Below are positions 1-7,774 of a stretch of DNA of 64,000 bases, one piece after another. The notes beneath the pieces were generated by a model. The model was not told the origin of the DNA. It ran no database searches and saw only the letters and a list, made by a program, of their open reading frames with translations. The DNA is from Micromonospora sp. ATCC 39149. GTDB taxonomy: Bacteria; Actinomycetota; Actinomycetes; Mycobacteriales; Micromonosporaceae. The translations under genes and the position numbers were made by a program. The first letter of the stretch is position 1; each line of letters opens with the position of its first letter. The DNA lies in the NCBI RefSeq assembly GCF_000158815.1, contig NZ_GG657738.1, forward strand, positions 4,165,596-4,229,595. Reading direction: 5' to 3'.

Positions 1-498
1 CCGGGAGTGGGGGCGAGGCCTGCGCGGCGACGACGCGCTCTACGAGCGGATGACCCTGGAGGCGTCCAGTCGGGGCTGTCCTGGCTGACCATCCTGCGCA
101 AGCGCCCCGCGTTCCGGCTCGCCTTCGACGACTTCCGGATCGAGGCCGTGGCGACCTACGGCGAGGCCGACGTGAGCCGGCTGCTGGCCGACGCCGGCAT
201 CGTGCGCAACCGGGCCAAGATCGAGGCGGCGATCGCCAACGCCCGGGCCGCCCTGGAACTGCCCGAGGGGCTCTCCGCCCTGCTCTGGTCGTTCGCGCCG
301 CCGCCCCGGGCCGCCCGGCCGACGTCGTTCGCCGAGGTGCCGGCGCTGACCCCGGAGTCGACCGCGCTGGCCAAGGCGCTGAAGAAGCGGGGGTTCCGAT
401 TCGTCGGCCCCACCACGGCGTACGCGCTCATGCAGGCCACCGGCATGGTCGACGACCACCTGGCCGGCTGCCACGTCACCGGTTCGTCCCCGGCGTGA
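1..498 (+). pseudogene. tag: DNA-3-methyladenine glycosylase I, 3' part, frameshifted
   Basis: Excises 3-methyladenine from alkylated DNA in base-excision repair. The 5' end lies outside the window. Frame 2 reads EWGRGLRGDDALYERM up to about base 64 and frame 1 then continues QSGLSWLTILRKR. Together these match the family signature 'EWG...LFE.LTLE.FQSGLSW'. One T appears to be missing at bases 65-66, where GCG-TTC-CAG is expected and GCG-TC-CAG is found. The rest of the protein, including the C-terminal helix with GFRFVGPTTAYALMQA, is intact and stops at 498. The gene is either newly inactivated or the base is a sequencing error. Family identity is confident; loss of function is not proven. 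Confidence 0.85.
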
Positions 499-511
499 TG
501 GGATTGACCCC

Positions 512-1159
512 ATGACCGACACCGACGACCGCACCGGCACGGTCCCCGGCCGGTTCGACGGCGGGCGGGGCGCCGCCGCCTGGGCCGTGCTCCTCCCGCC
601 GGGCCGGTACGACGCCGAGCGGCTCGTCCACCACGACACGCTGGAGCTGACCGGGCTTGACACCCCCGCCGGGGCCACCGACCCCACCGGCCCCCGGCCG
701 GGCGACCCGGTGGTCGTGCTGACCGAGGGGCCGCTGCGGCTGGTGGCGGTGGGTCGGGTCGCCCGGCCCACCGCCGAGCGCCGGGAGGACCCGGACGACC
801 CGCAGTCCGACCCGGTCTCCGGCGCGTTCGTGGTCGCGTACACCCGGCGGGCCTTCGACGAGCCGGTGCCGGCCGAAGGGCTGGCCCTCGACGGGCCGGT
901 CACCGCGCTTTCCGCCGACGCCTACCGGGCGCTGCTCGGCCTGCTCGGGCCGCCGCCGGCCCGACGGTCCTGGCTGGTCAGCCTGGATCTCCCGATCGAG
1001 GCGGCCACCCCGGCGGAGGCCGTCCGGCTGTTCTGGTCGTACGTGCGGGACCTCGGCCCCCGCGAGCTGCCCACCTTCGTCTCGCCGTCGCACGACGAGC
1101 TGGCGATGCAGGCGTTCGTCCTGGGTGCCGAGTCGAACCAGGACCCGGAGGAGGACTAG
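512..1159 (+). CDS. conserved hypothetical protein, 215 aa
   Basis: Function unknown. The ATG lies 13 bases after the tag stop, so the two genes are probably co-transcribed. The N-terminal half (about residues 20-115) alternates hydrophobic and charged segments and contains 'GDPVVVLTEGPLRLVAVGRV', which resembles the beta-barrel of PUA/EVE-like RNA- or modified-base-binding folds. The C-terminal half is helical and acidic and ends in DPEED. There is no signal peptide and no membrane segment. The PUA-like idea rests on the look of the strand pattern only. Confidence 0.75.
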   Translation: MTDTDDRTGTVPGRFDGGRGAAAWAVLLPPGRYDAERLVHHDTLELTGLDTPAGATDPTGPRPGDPVVVLTEGPLRLVAVGRVARPTAERREDPDDPQSDPVSGAFVVAYTRRAFDEPVPAEGLALDGPVTALSADAYRALLGLLGPPPARRSWLVSLDLPIEAATPAEAVRLFWSYVRDLGPRELPTFVSPSHDELAMQAFVLGAESNQDPEED

Positions 1160-1338
1160 TCGATCCACGCCGGCCCTCCACGCACCGGGCCGCGGCCGAG
1201 TCCGGCGGGCCCCGCGCGGCGTTCCGGCCGGTCACCGCCACGGAGGCGGCCGCGCTGCGGGCCCCGGCGAGCAGCGGCGGCGGCTCGCTCGATCCGGCCG
1301 GAATGCGATTCGGTGTCCCGCTTGTCTAATGGCTGCGT

Positions 1339-2130
1339 TCAGCGTCCCTCGAAGACGGGTTTCTGCTTGTTGACGAAGGCCATGGTGGCGGCCCGGTGGT
1401 CGGCGGTCGCCCCGCAGATCGACTGGGCCTGCGCCTCCGCGGCCAGGGCGTCGGCGAGGGTGCCGGCGTCGGCGATGGAGAGCTGCCGCTTGATCGCCCC
1501 GTACGCGACGGTCGGGCCGGCGGCGAGCCGGGCGGCCAGCTCCTGCGCGGTCGGCAGCACCTGCTCGTCGTCGTCGACCAGGCGGGTCAGCAGGCCAAGC
1601 CGGCTGGCCTCGTCAGCGCTGACCGGCTCGGCGAGCATCAGCAGCTCGACGGCCTTGGCGTGGCCGACCAGCCGGGGCAGGGTCCACGAGGCGCCGGTGT
1701 CGGCGGCGAGTCCCACCCCGGCGAAGGCCATCAGGAAACGGGTCTTCGGCCCACCGACGCGGAAGTCGGCCAGGAAGGCCAGCGACGCCCCGGCCCCGGC
1801 GGCCATGCCCCGCACGGCGGCGACCACCGGCTTCGGCAGGTTGGCCAGCCGGGCGGCGATCGGGTTGTAGTGGGTTCGGACGGTGTCCAGCGGGTTCGCG
1901 CCGGGTGACTCCAGGACCTGCACGTGCTCGCGCAGATCCTGGCCGGCGCTGAACGAACCGCCCGCCCCGGCGAGCACCACGGCCCGGCAGGACCGGTCGG
2001 ACTCCAGGGCGGCCAGGGTGTCCCGGAGCGCCTCCTTGAGCGCCACGTCGAGCGCGTTCATCGCCGTCGGGCGGTTCAGGGTCAGGGTGACGACGGCGTC
2101 GGTGTGGTCGACGAGCAGCGGCTCGGTCAC
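1339..2130 (-). CDS. enoyl-CoA hydratase/isomerase family protein
   Basis: A 263-aa crotonase-fold enzyme that would hydrate or isomerise an enoyl-CoA, probably in phenylacetate or fatty-acid catabolism. The start is GTG at 2130 (VTEPLLVDH), one base after the paaX-like stop, which means translational coupling. The reading frame extends further upstream without a plausible start. Oxyanion-hole segments are visible as 'AGAGGSFSAGQDL' (about residues 58-70) and 'AAVRGMAAGAGASLA' (about 105-119). The residue order resembles PaaG-type enoyl-CoA hydratases. The adjacent PaaX-type regulator supports an aryl- or acyl-CoA degradation role, but the substrate is inferred. Confidence 0.85.
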   Translation of the reverse strand: MTEPLLVDHTDAVVTLTLNRPTAMNALDVALKEALRDTLAALESDRSCRAVVLAGAGGSFSAGQDLREHVQVLESPGANPLDTVRTHYNPIAARLANLPKPVVAAVRGMAAGAGASLAFLADFRVGGPKTRFLMAFAGVGLAADTGASWTLPRLVGHAKAVELLMLAEPVSADEASRLGLLTRLVDDDEQVLPTAQELAARLAAGPTVAYGAIKRQLSIADAGTLADALAAEAQAQSICGATADHRAATMAFVNKQKPVFEGR

Positions 2131-2131
2131 G

Positions 2132-2944
2132 TCAGACGACCCTTCTTTCGCGGTTGGTGGCGTCGAGGCAACGCTCGACGTACCGGTCGGCGGCCGGCCG
2201 CAGCCGGGCCGCGTGCCGGTCGAAGAAACTGGCGGCGGCGGTGCCAGGCCAACGCTCGGGCAGCAGCGCCGGGGGGAGCTGCGGGTCCCGGAACAGGAAG
2301 GTACGCCACGCGTGCACGAGCCGGAACCGGGCCGCGTACGCCTCCTCGTCGTCGCTGCGCACCGTGACCGCCGCCAGCAGCGGACGCTGCTCGGCGACGA
2401 ACCGTTCGTAGGCGTGCCCGATCTCTGTGAGGTCCCAGGCCCGGCGGACCACGCCCATCGCGCCGGGGGTGCCGCCGGCGTGCGCGGCGTTGAACCGCTC
2501 GTACCGCACGCCGGCATCTTCGAGCAGGACGTCGACGTCCTCCGCCGGGCGAGTGGCCACCCAGGTCTGCTCGTCGAGCGCGCCGTAGCCGAGGAAGCTC
2601 AGGTTGGCGGCGAGCCGCTGCCGCTCCCGGCGGGAGGCGGGGTTCTCCAGGAGGAGCATGTCGAACCGTCCGTCCCAGCTGACCCGGCCGGTCCGGTAGA
2701 TCCGGGCGGCTGTCTCGTCGAGTCGCCTGGCGGCTTTCGGTGTGATCGAATAGCCCGGACCCGAGGCCAGCCGGAGCGGGTCGAGCCAGCCCTGGCGGAC
2801 CATCCGACTGACCGCCGTGCGCACCGCCGGTGGGGCGATCCCCAGCGGCGCGAGCAACTTGACCAGGGCGGCGACCGGTGCGCGGCCACCCCGGGGTCGG
2901 AGGTGGTCGCCGTACAGGTCGAAGAGTGCCGACCGTGCCTGCAT
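2132..2944 (-). CDS. PaaX-family transcriptional regulator
   Basis: A 270-aa protein with the PaaX layout: an N-terminal winged helix (about residues 5-80, with 'PPAVRTAVSRMVRQGWL' as probable recognition region), a central domain, and a C-terminal domain with 'ERWPG' and 'FRDPQLPPALLP', which is typical of PaaX C-domains. PaaX proteins repress phenylacetyl-CoA catabolic genes and are released by the CoA thioester. Here it sits directly upstream of, and is coupled to, an enoyl-CoA hydratase on the same strand, so it likely controls its own operon. The ligand cannot be told from sequence. Confidence 0.85.
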   Translation of the reverse strand: MQARSALFDLYGDHLRPRGGRAPVAALVKLLAPLGIAPPAVRTAVSRMVRQGWLDPLRLASGPGYSITPKAARRLDETAARIYRTGRVSWDGRFDMLLLENPASRRERQRLAANLSFLGYGALDEQTWVATRPAEDVDVLLEDAGVRYERFNAAHAGGTPGAMGVVRRAWDLTEIGHAYERFVAEQRPLLAAVTVRSDDEEAYAARFRLVHAWRTFLFRDPQLPPALLPERWPGTAAASFFDRHAARLRPAADRYVERCLDATNRERRVV

Positions 2945-3134
2945 GACCGCACATTGTGACAGGCGTCCTCAAGATAAGCTAGGTCCTGTTACATCAATGC
3001 CGCTTCGGTTTGGGTCCGGCGGTGTTCATCAGGGAAAATCGTTGGTCGACACCGCCGCGCACGTTGCGGTGGGTGATGGCGAAGAGGCTGTGGGGCAACC
3101 CACCGACCCTGTTGCAGGTCTGAGGGGAGACAAC

Positions 3135-3302
3135 ATGGCGGCGATGAAGCCGCGGACGGGCGACGGTCCGCTGGAAGTCACCAAGGAGGGCCGGGGCATC
3201 GTCATGCGGGTCCCGCTGGAGGGTGGTGGCCGGCTCGTCGTCGAGATGACTCCCGACGAGGCCAACGCGCTCGGTGACGCACTGAAGGCAGCCGCCGGCT
3301 GA
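3135..3302 (+). CDS. DUF3117 small conserved protein, 55 aa
   Basis: A short actinobacterial protein (starts MAAMKPRTGDGPLEVTKEG) with a good Shine-Dalgarno GAGGGGAGA seven bases before the ATG. The frame is open much further upstream, but the homologous protein is about 55 residues and begins at this ATG. It has a predicted beta-strand core ('GIVMRVPLEGGGRLVVEMT') and a short C-terminal helix. No function is established for the family. It is followed by a strong terminator and is therefore likely monocistronic. Confidence 0.85.
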   Translation: MAAMKPRTGDGPLEVTKEGRGIVMRVPLEGGGRLVVEMTPDEANALGDALKAAAG

Positions 3303-3349
3303 CCGAGGAACGGTCCGGGCGGCGGCTGTCGCGCGGGCGCTTCATAAAT

Positions 3350-3388
3350 CCCTGAGCCACCGGCCCCGCCGGTGGCTCAGGGCCTTTA
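3350..3388 (+). terminator. Rho-independent terminator after DUF3117 gene
   Basis: A perfect 14-bp stem (CCCTGAGCCACCGG at 3350-3363 pairing with CCGGTGGCTCAGGG at 3369-3382) with a 5-base loop, followed by CCTTT. It separates the DUF3117 gene from pepA. Confidence 0.8.
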
Positions 3389-3445
3389 CCCTGGGCTCGC
3401 TCGCGTCCGGGCCCCTCTTCCGACCCTCTTGGAGGTCGTACCAGC

Positions 3446-4921
3446 GTGCTTGCCATCCGCCTGGTGGGCGGGCCCGAACGGTCCGACGCCCTGGCCCTGC
3501 CCCTCCGATCCGCCCGGGCGACCGAGGACGGGGCCACCCGGGCCACGCTCGCGTCCGGCCTGCCGGCGCTCGCCGACGACGTGTTGGCCGAGGCCGCCGC
3601 CCTCGTCCCGGCGACCCGGGCCACCGGGCGGGCCGGCGAGGCGCACGTCCACTTGCGGCCGGGGCGCACTCCGGGCCGGCTGCTGCTGGCCGGGACCGGT
3701 GAGGGCGACGAGCCAGGCTGGCGGGCGGCGGGGGCCTCGCTGGCCCGGGCGGCGTCCGGTGAGACGCATCTCACGATCATGATACCGGTCGATGCGTCGG
3801 TCGATGTGGTGCGCGGGCTCGTCGAGGGGCTGCTGCTGGCGTCGTACCGGTTCCGGCTCACCGAGGCCGGCGAGGCCCCGGCGCTGACCGGCGTCGACCT
3901 CGCGGTCGGCGACCCGGCCGGGTACGCGGACACGGTCGAACGGGCCGAGGTCACCGCCCGGATGACCCACCTCGCCCGGGACCTGACCAACACCCCGTCC
4001 TCGGTGAAGAACCCGCAGTGGTTCGCCGAGCAGGTCGAGGCTGCCGTGGCCGGCCAACCCGATCTGCGCCTGCGGGTCCGACAGCCCGACGAGCTGGCCG
4101 CCGAGGGCTTCGGCGGCATCCTCGCCGTCGGCGGCGGTTCCGCCAGCGGCCCGCGCCTGGTCGAGCTGGACTGGCACCCCGCCGAGGCGCGCACCCACGT
4201 CGTCCTGGTCGGCAAGGGGATCACCTTCGACACCGGGGGGATCTCGATCAAGCCGGTGCCCGCGATGAAGCTGATGCGCAAGGACATGGCCGGTGCCGCC
4301 GCCGTCGTCGCCGCCACCCTGGGCGCGGCGGCCCTGCGACTGCCCGTCCGGATCACCACCCTCGCGCCGCTGGCGGAGAACGCGGTAAGCGGTTCGGCGT
4401 TCCGCCCCGGCGACGTCGTCACCCACTACGGCGGCGTGACCAGCGAGACCACCAACTCCGACGCCGAGGGGCGACTGGTGCTCGCCGATGCGCTGGCGTA
4501 CGCGGTGGCCGAGCTGAAGCCCGATCTGCTGATCGACCTGGCGACCCTGACCGGGGCGAACATGGTGGCACTCGGCAAGCGCACCGGCGCGCTCTACTCC
4601 GACAACGACGAGCTGGCCGCCGGCCTGCTCGCCGCAATCGACGCGGCCGGCGAGTCGGCCTGGCGGATGCCGCTGCCGGCCGACTACGTCGAGTACCTCG
4701 GCAGTGACGTGGCCGACCTGTACAGCGCCCCGAACCAGGGCGGCGGCTCGGTGCTGGCCGCGCTCTACCTGCGCGAGTTCACCGGCGACCTGCGGCAGCG
4801 CTGGCTGCACGTCGACATGTCCGCGCCCTCGTGGGCCGACGGCGACGCCGCCGAGCTGACCCGGGGCGCCACCGGTTGGGGGGTGCGCGGCCTGCTGCGC
4901 TGGCTGACCACCCTCGGGTGA
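3446..4921 (+). CDS. pepA: leucyl aminopeptidase (M17 family)
   Basis: A 491-aa cytosolic aminopeptidase that removes N-terminal residues from peptides using two metal ions. The M17 signature appears as NSDAEGRL at residues 337-344 (the family consensus is NTDAEGRL). Metal ligands are recognisable in 'GKGITFDTGG' (about 257-266) and in 'KLMRKDMAGAA'. Length matches the family. The start is GTG at 3446 after GGAGG. It ends one base before the convergent methyltransferase gene. The two lie side by side at the left end of the conserved block that continues with htrA-tatB. Confidence 0.93.
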   Translation: MLAIRLVGGPERSDALALPLRSARATEDGATRATLASGLPALADDVLAEAAALVPATRATGRAGEAHVHLRPGRTPGRLLLAGTGEGDEPGWRAAGASLARAASGETHLTIMIPVDASVDVVRGLVEGLLLASYRFRLTEAGEAPALTGVDLAVGDPAGYADTVERAEVTARMTHLARDLTNTPSSVKNPQWFAEQVEAAVAGQPDLRLRVRQPDELAAEGFGGILAVGGGSASGPRLVELDWHPAEARTHVVLVGKGITFDTGGISIKPVPAMKLMRKDMAGAAAVVAATLGAAALRLPVRITTLAPLAENAVSGSAFRPGDVVTHYGGVTSETTNSDAEGRLVLADALAYAVAELKPDLLIDLATLTGANMVALGKRTGALYSDNDELAAGLLAAIDAAGESAWRMPLPADYVEYLGSDVADLYSAPNQGGGSVLAALYLREFTGDLRQRWLHVDMSAPSWADGDAAELTRGATGWGVRGLLRWLTTLG

Positions 4922-4922
4922 C

Positions 4923-5573
4923 TCAGCACTTCACGGCGGCGAGCAGGCCGTGACCGACCGAGAGCAGCGCCGGCGTCCAGTTCTCGGACTCCCGGATCGC
5001 CTTGATCGTCTCCCGGGTGGTCACCGTCTCGACGTCCCGGGCCGCCGGGTCGCCGATCCGGCCGTCGGCCAGGGTGCCGTGCAGGGCGAGCACCCCGCCG
5101 GGGCGCAGCAGCCGTAGCGCCGCGTCCACGCAGGAGCTGAAGCTGGTGGCCTCGGCGTCGACGAACACCATGTCGTACGCGCCGTCGGCGAGCCGGGGCA
5201 GGACGTCCAGCGCCCGACCGGTGATGATCCGGGTGCGCCCGGCGGGGAAGCCCGCCTCGGCGAAGATCCGGCGGGCGATCCGCTGGTGCTCCACCTCGAC
5301 GTCGATGGTGGTGAGGACGCCGTCGGCGCGCATGCCGCGCAGCAGCCACACCCCGCTCACCCCCGTGCCGGTGCCGATCTCCACCACCGCCCGCGCGCTC
5401 CCGGCGGCGGCGAGCAGCCGCAACGCCGCCCCGGTGCCCGGGGTCACCGCGTCGAGGCCCACCTCGCGGGCGAGACTGCGGGCGGTCCGCAGCACGAGGT
5501 CCTCGGTGACGTACGACTCGGCGAACTGCGACGCCGGGGTCGTCGAGCTGCCGGAACTGGCGGCCGTGGCGAT
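4923..5573 (-). CDS. O-methyltransferase (Rv1220c-like), possible ATC start
   Basis: A 216-aa class I SAM-dependent methyltransferase of the catechol-O-methyltransferase-like type. Motif I is VVEIGTGTGVSG, followed by the acidic 'TTIDVE' and 'DMVFVDAEA'. It resembles Mycobacterium Rv1220c, which also lies next to the htrA-tatB genes. No ATG, GTG or TTG fits the 5' end. A Shine-Dalgarno GGAGG lies six bases before an ATC codon at 5573-5571 (reading I-A-T-A-A-S-S). The other GTG in the area overlaps the ribosome binding site and is out of frame. The start is therefore ATC or a mutated ATG. Substrate unknown. Confidence 0.8.
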   Translation of the reverse strand: MATAASSGSSTTPASQFAESYVTEDLVLRTARSLAREVGLDAVTPGTGAALRLLAAAGSARAVVEIGTGTGVSGVWLLRGMRADGVLTTIDVEVEHQRIARRIFAEAGFPAGRTRIITGRALDVLPRLADGAYDMVFVDAEATSFSSCVDAALRLLRPGGVLALHGTLADGRIGDPAARDVETVTTRETIKAIRESENWTPALLSVGHGLLAAVKC

Positions 5574-5662
5574 GGGACACCTCCGTCGGGGGCGGGTTGG
5601 CGGTATGAGCCTAGAGGCGGGAGCGGATGGACGCAGCCGCGAGTCCGGTGCCGGACGATCAC

Positions 5663-5694
5663 GGTGGAATCCGCCCGGCCGGGCGGTTCCCACC
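5663..5694. repeat. imperfect palindrome upstream of htrA
   Basis: GGTGGAATCCGCCCGG (5663-5678) pairs with the adjacent CCGGGCGGTTCCCACC (5679-5694) with two mismatches and no spacer. It lies in the 255-bp gap between the methyltransferase and htrA genes and could be an operator or an extragenic palindrome. No function can be assigned. Confidence 0.5.
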
Positions 5695-5828
5695 GAACGG
5701 TCACGCACCGCAACCACTGACTGCACTAGCGGCATTCGTGTAATCCTGGAGGCGGTATCCCCGTCGTCGGACCGGCCAGCCCTGCCGGCCCCGGGGCGTG
5801 GGGCCGGGGACGACTGGGAGGCACCGAC

Positions 5829-7163
5829 GTGACCGACGGCTGGGACTGGCGCCAGCCCGGGGGAGCTCCGACTCCGGCGGCACCGCCGGGGGCCGGTGCG
5901 CCGCCGGCCGGGCCGTCGACGGCGTCCGACGGCGCCCACCGGGGCTCCCCGACTTCGCCCTGGTGGTCCGATGCGCTCGCCGACCCGTGGCGCGACCCGT
6001 ACGCCCCGGCCGCCGTGGTCGTGCCCGGCCCCGTCGACGGCGCGGCGGAGCCGGAGCCGGTCGTCGACCCGGACGCGCCGGGCCGGCCGCCGCTGCGCCA
6101 GCTCCTGCTCATCCCGCTGATCACCGCGCTGCTCGCCGGGACCCTCGGCGGTGCCCTGGGGTACGCCTTCGCGGTGCGCGGCGGCGCGGCCGGCGGCCCG
6201 GCGCTCGGCGCCGGTTCCGCCGAGGCCCCGGCGCTGGCCCAGCGCAAGCCGGAGTCGCTGGCCGGGGTCGCCGAGCGCGTCCTGCCCAGCGTGGTGACTG
6301 TCCGGGTGGCCAGCATGAGCGGGACGAGCGAGGGCTCCGGCTTCATCGTCAGCGCCGACGGGCACGTGGTCACCAACGACCACGTCGTCGCCGGGGGCAA
6401 CGGCAAGGCGACGGTGGTGTTCAACGACGGCAGCACCGCTGGCGCGAGCGTCGTCGGCCAGGACCCGGAGTCCGACCTTGCGGTGATCAAGGTGTCCTCC
6501 GCCACGGGCCTGCGGCCGGTGGAGTTCGGCGACTCCGACGCCCTCGCGGTCGGCGACCCGGTGCTGGCCATCGGCTCGCCGCTGTCCCTGGCCAACACGG
6601 TGACCGCCGGCATCGTGAGCGCCCTGGACCGGACGATGCAGGCCGGTGAGCCGGGCGGTCCCACCCGCTACTACGCGGCCATCCAGACCGACGCCGCGGT
6701 CAACCACGGCAACTCCGGCGGCCCGCTGGTGGACTCGGCCGGCCGGGTGATCGGGGTCAACTCGACGATCAAGTCGCTGGTGGCCGACGGGCAGGAGGCC
6801 GGCAACATCGGACTCGCCTTCGCCATCCCGATCAACCAGGCCAAGCGGGTCACCCAGGACATCATCGGCACCGGCAAGGCCCGCCGTACGGTGATCGGCG
6901 CGCAGGTCGGCGGTGCCGGCGGGTCCAGCGGCGGCGCCGGCGGCGTACGCCTGGCGTCGGTGGAGCCGTCGGGCCCGGCGGCCGGGGCCGGGCTCCGGGC
7001 GGGCGACGTGATCCTGCGGCTCAACGGCCGCCCGATGACCGACCCGACCGACCTGATCGCCCTGGTCCGCAAGTTCGCCCCGGGATCCGTGGTGACGGTG
7101 GAGTACCGGCGCGGGGCGAGCCGGCAGAACGCCTCGGTGACCCTCGCCGCAGACGCCAAGTGA
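5829..7163 (+). CDS. htrA: HtrA/DegP-like membrane-anchored serine protease with PDZ domain
   Basis: A 444-aa envelope quality-control protease. A Pro/Ala-rich cytoplasmic N-terminus is followed by one membrane helix (about 91-115), a trypsin-like domain and a C-terminal PDZ domain (about 350-440, 'VEPSGPAAGAGLRAGDVIL'). The catalytic triad is visible as H185 (NDHVV), D216 (SDLAVIKV) and S296 (GNSGGP). The start is GTG at 5829 after GGGAGG. In Mycobacterium the homologue follows sigE and the anti-sigma gene and precedes tatB. Here tatB follows, but no sigma factor or anti-sigma gene is present upstream. Confidence 0.92.
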   Translation: MTDGWDWRQPGGAPTPAAPPGAGAPPAGPSTASDGAHRGSPTSPWWSDALADPWRDPYAPAAVVVPGPVDGAAEPEPVVDPDAPGRPPLRQLLLIPLITALLAGTLGGALGYAFAVRGGAAGGPALGAGSAEAPALAQRKPESLAGVAERVLPSVVTVRVASMSGTSEGSGFIVSADGHVVTNDHVVAGGNGKATVVFNDGSTAGASVVGQDPESDLAVIKVSSATGLRPVEFGDSDALAVGDPVLAIGSPLSLANTVTAGIVSALDRTMQAGEPGGPTRYYAAIQTDAAVNHGNSGGPLVDSAGRVIGVNSTIKSLVADGQEAGNIGLAFAIPINQAKRVTQDIIGTGKARRTVIGAQVGGAGGSSGGAGGVRLASVEPSGPAAGAGLRAGDVILRLNGRPMTDPTDLIALVRKFAPGSVVTVEYRRGASRQNASVTLAADAK

Positions 7164-7200
7164 GAGCCGGCCGGCCCTCCCCGACCAGCCGTCACGTGCG

Positions 7201-7226
7201 TAGTCTTGGCCTGACCGACGAGGAGG
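7201..7226 (+). promoter_or_regulatory. probable tatB promoter -10 and ribosome binding site
   Basis: TAGTCT at 7201-7206 fits the actinobacterial -10 consensus TAGNNT, and AGGAGG at 7221-7226 lies seven bases before the tatB GTG. This suggests that tatB can be transcribed on its own as well as by read-through from htrA. Confidence 0.45.
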
Positions 7227-7233
7227 CCCAGCG

Positions 7234-7665
7234 GTGTTCGAGAACCTCAACTGGTGGGAGATCGGTGCGCTGCTGCTCCTGGCGCTGCTGATCTTCGGTG
7301 ACCGGCTGCCCAACGTCATCAGCGACGGGCTGCGGATGGTGCGCAACCTGCGCGCCATGGCCCGCAACGCGACCGGCGACCTGAGCCGCGAGCTGGGCAC
7401 CGACATCCAGCTGGAGGATCTGCACCCGAAGGCGTTCATCCGTAAGCACCTGCTCAGCGAGGAGGACGAGCAGGCGATCCGGAAGCCGCTACAGGGTGTC
7501 TACGACAGCCTGCGCTCCGACGTCACCGGCGTGCACGACGACCTCAAGGACGTGGCCCGGTCGGCCGACCTGCGGGCGAGGACCCCCGGCGCGGCCACGG
7601 CCACCTCCGGCGGCGCGGCCATGGCCCCCGCCCCCCGCACGGCCAGCTACGACGACGCCACCTGA
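7234..7665 (+). CDS. tatB: Sec-independent protein translocase subunit TatB
   Basis: A 143-aa subunit of the twin-arginine translocase, which exports folded proteins. It has the TatA/B layout: a short N-terminus (VFENLNWWEIG), one membrane helix (about residues 9-24, LLLLALLIFG), the hinge 'DRLPNVI', then a long amphipathic helix and a polar Ala/Thr-rich tail. The Pro in the hinge and the length fit TatB better than TatA. The GTG start is set by AGGAGG. htrA lies upstream and mrp converges downstream, as in other actinobacteria. Confidence 0.92.
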   Translation: MFENLNWWEIGALLLLALLIFGDRLPNVISDGLRMVRNLRAMARNATGDLSRELGTDIQLEDLHPKAFIRKHLLSEEDEQAIRKPLQGVYDSLRSDVTGVHDDLKDVARSADLRARTPGAATATSGGAAMAPAPRTASYDDAT

Positions 7666-7711
7666 GCCCGCCGCCCGCCCCGCGTACGCCTGATGGGGCA
7701 GCGCGCCGGAA

Positions 7712-7755
7712 ACGGCGGGGGCGGCGCCCCCGCGTTCGGAGCGCCGCCCCGCCGT
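7712..7755. terminator. bidirectional hairpin between tatB and mrp
   Basis: A long G/C stem (ACGGCGGGGGCGGCGC pairing with GCGCCGCCCCGCCGT, one bulged G) sits between the convergent tatB and mrp genes. No long U-tract follows, as is common in actinobacteria. Confidence 0.65.
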
Positions 7756-7774
7756 ACGCCGACAGGCGGCCCGG

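Noticed and set aside
40..903. Long minus-strand open frame across tag and the hypothetical gene
   Set aside because: Antisense shadow of two well-supported plus-strand genes; Ser/Arg/Gly-rich with no family motifs.
4923..7439. An 838-residue minus-strand frame
   Set aside because: Runs antisense through htrA and tatB; only the C-terminal methyltransferase part is real.
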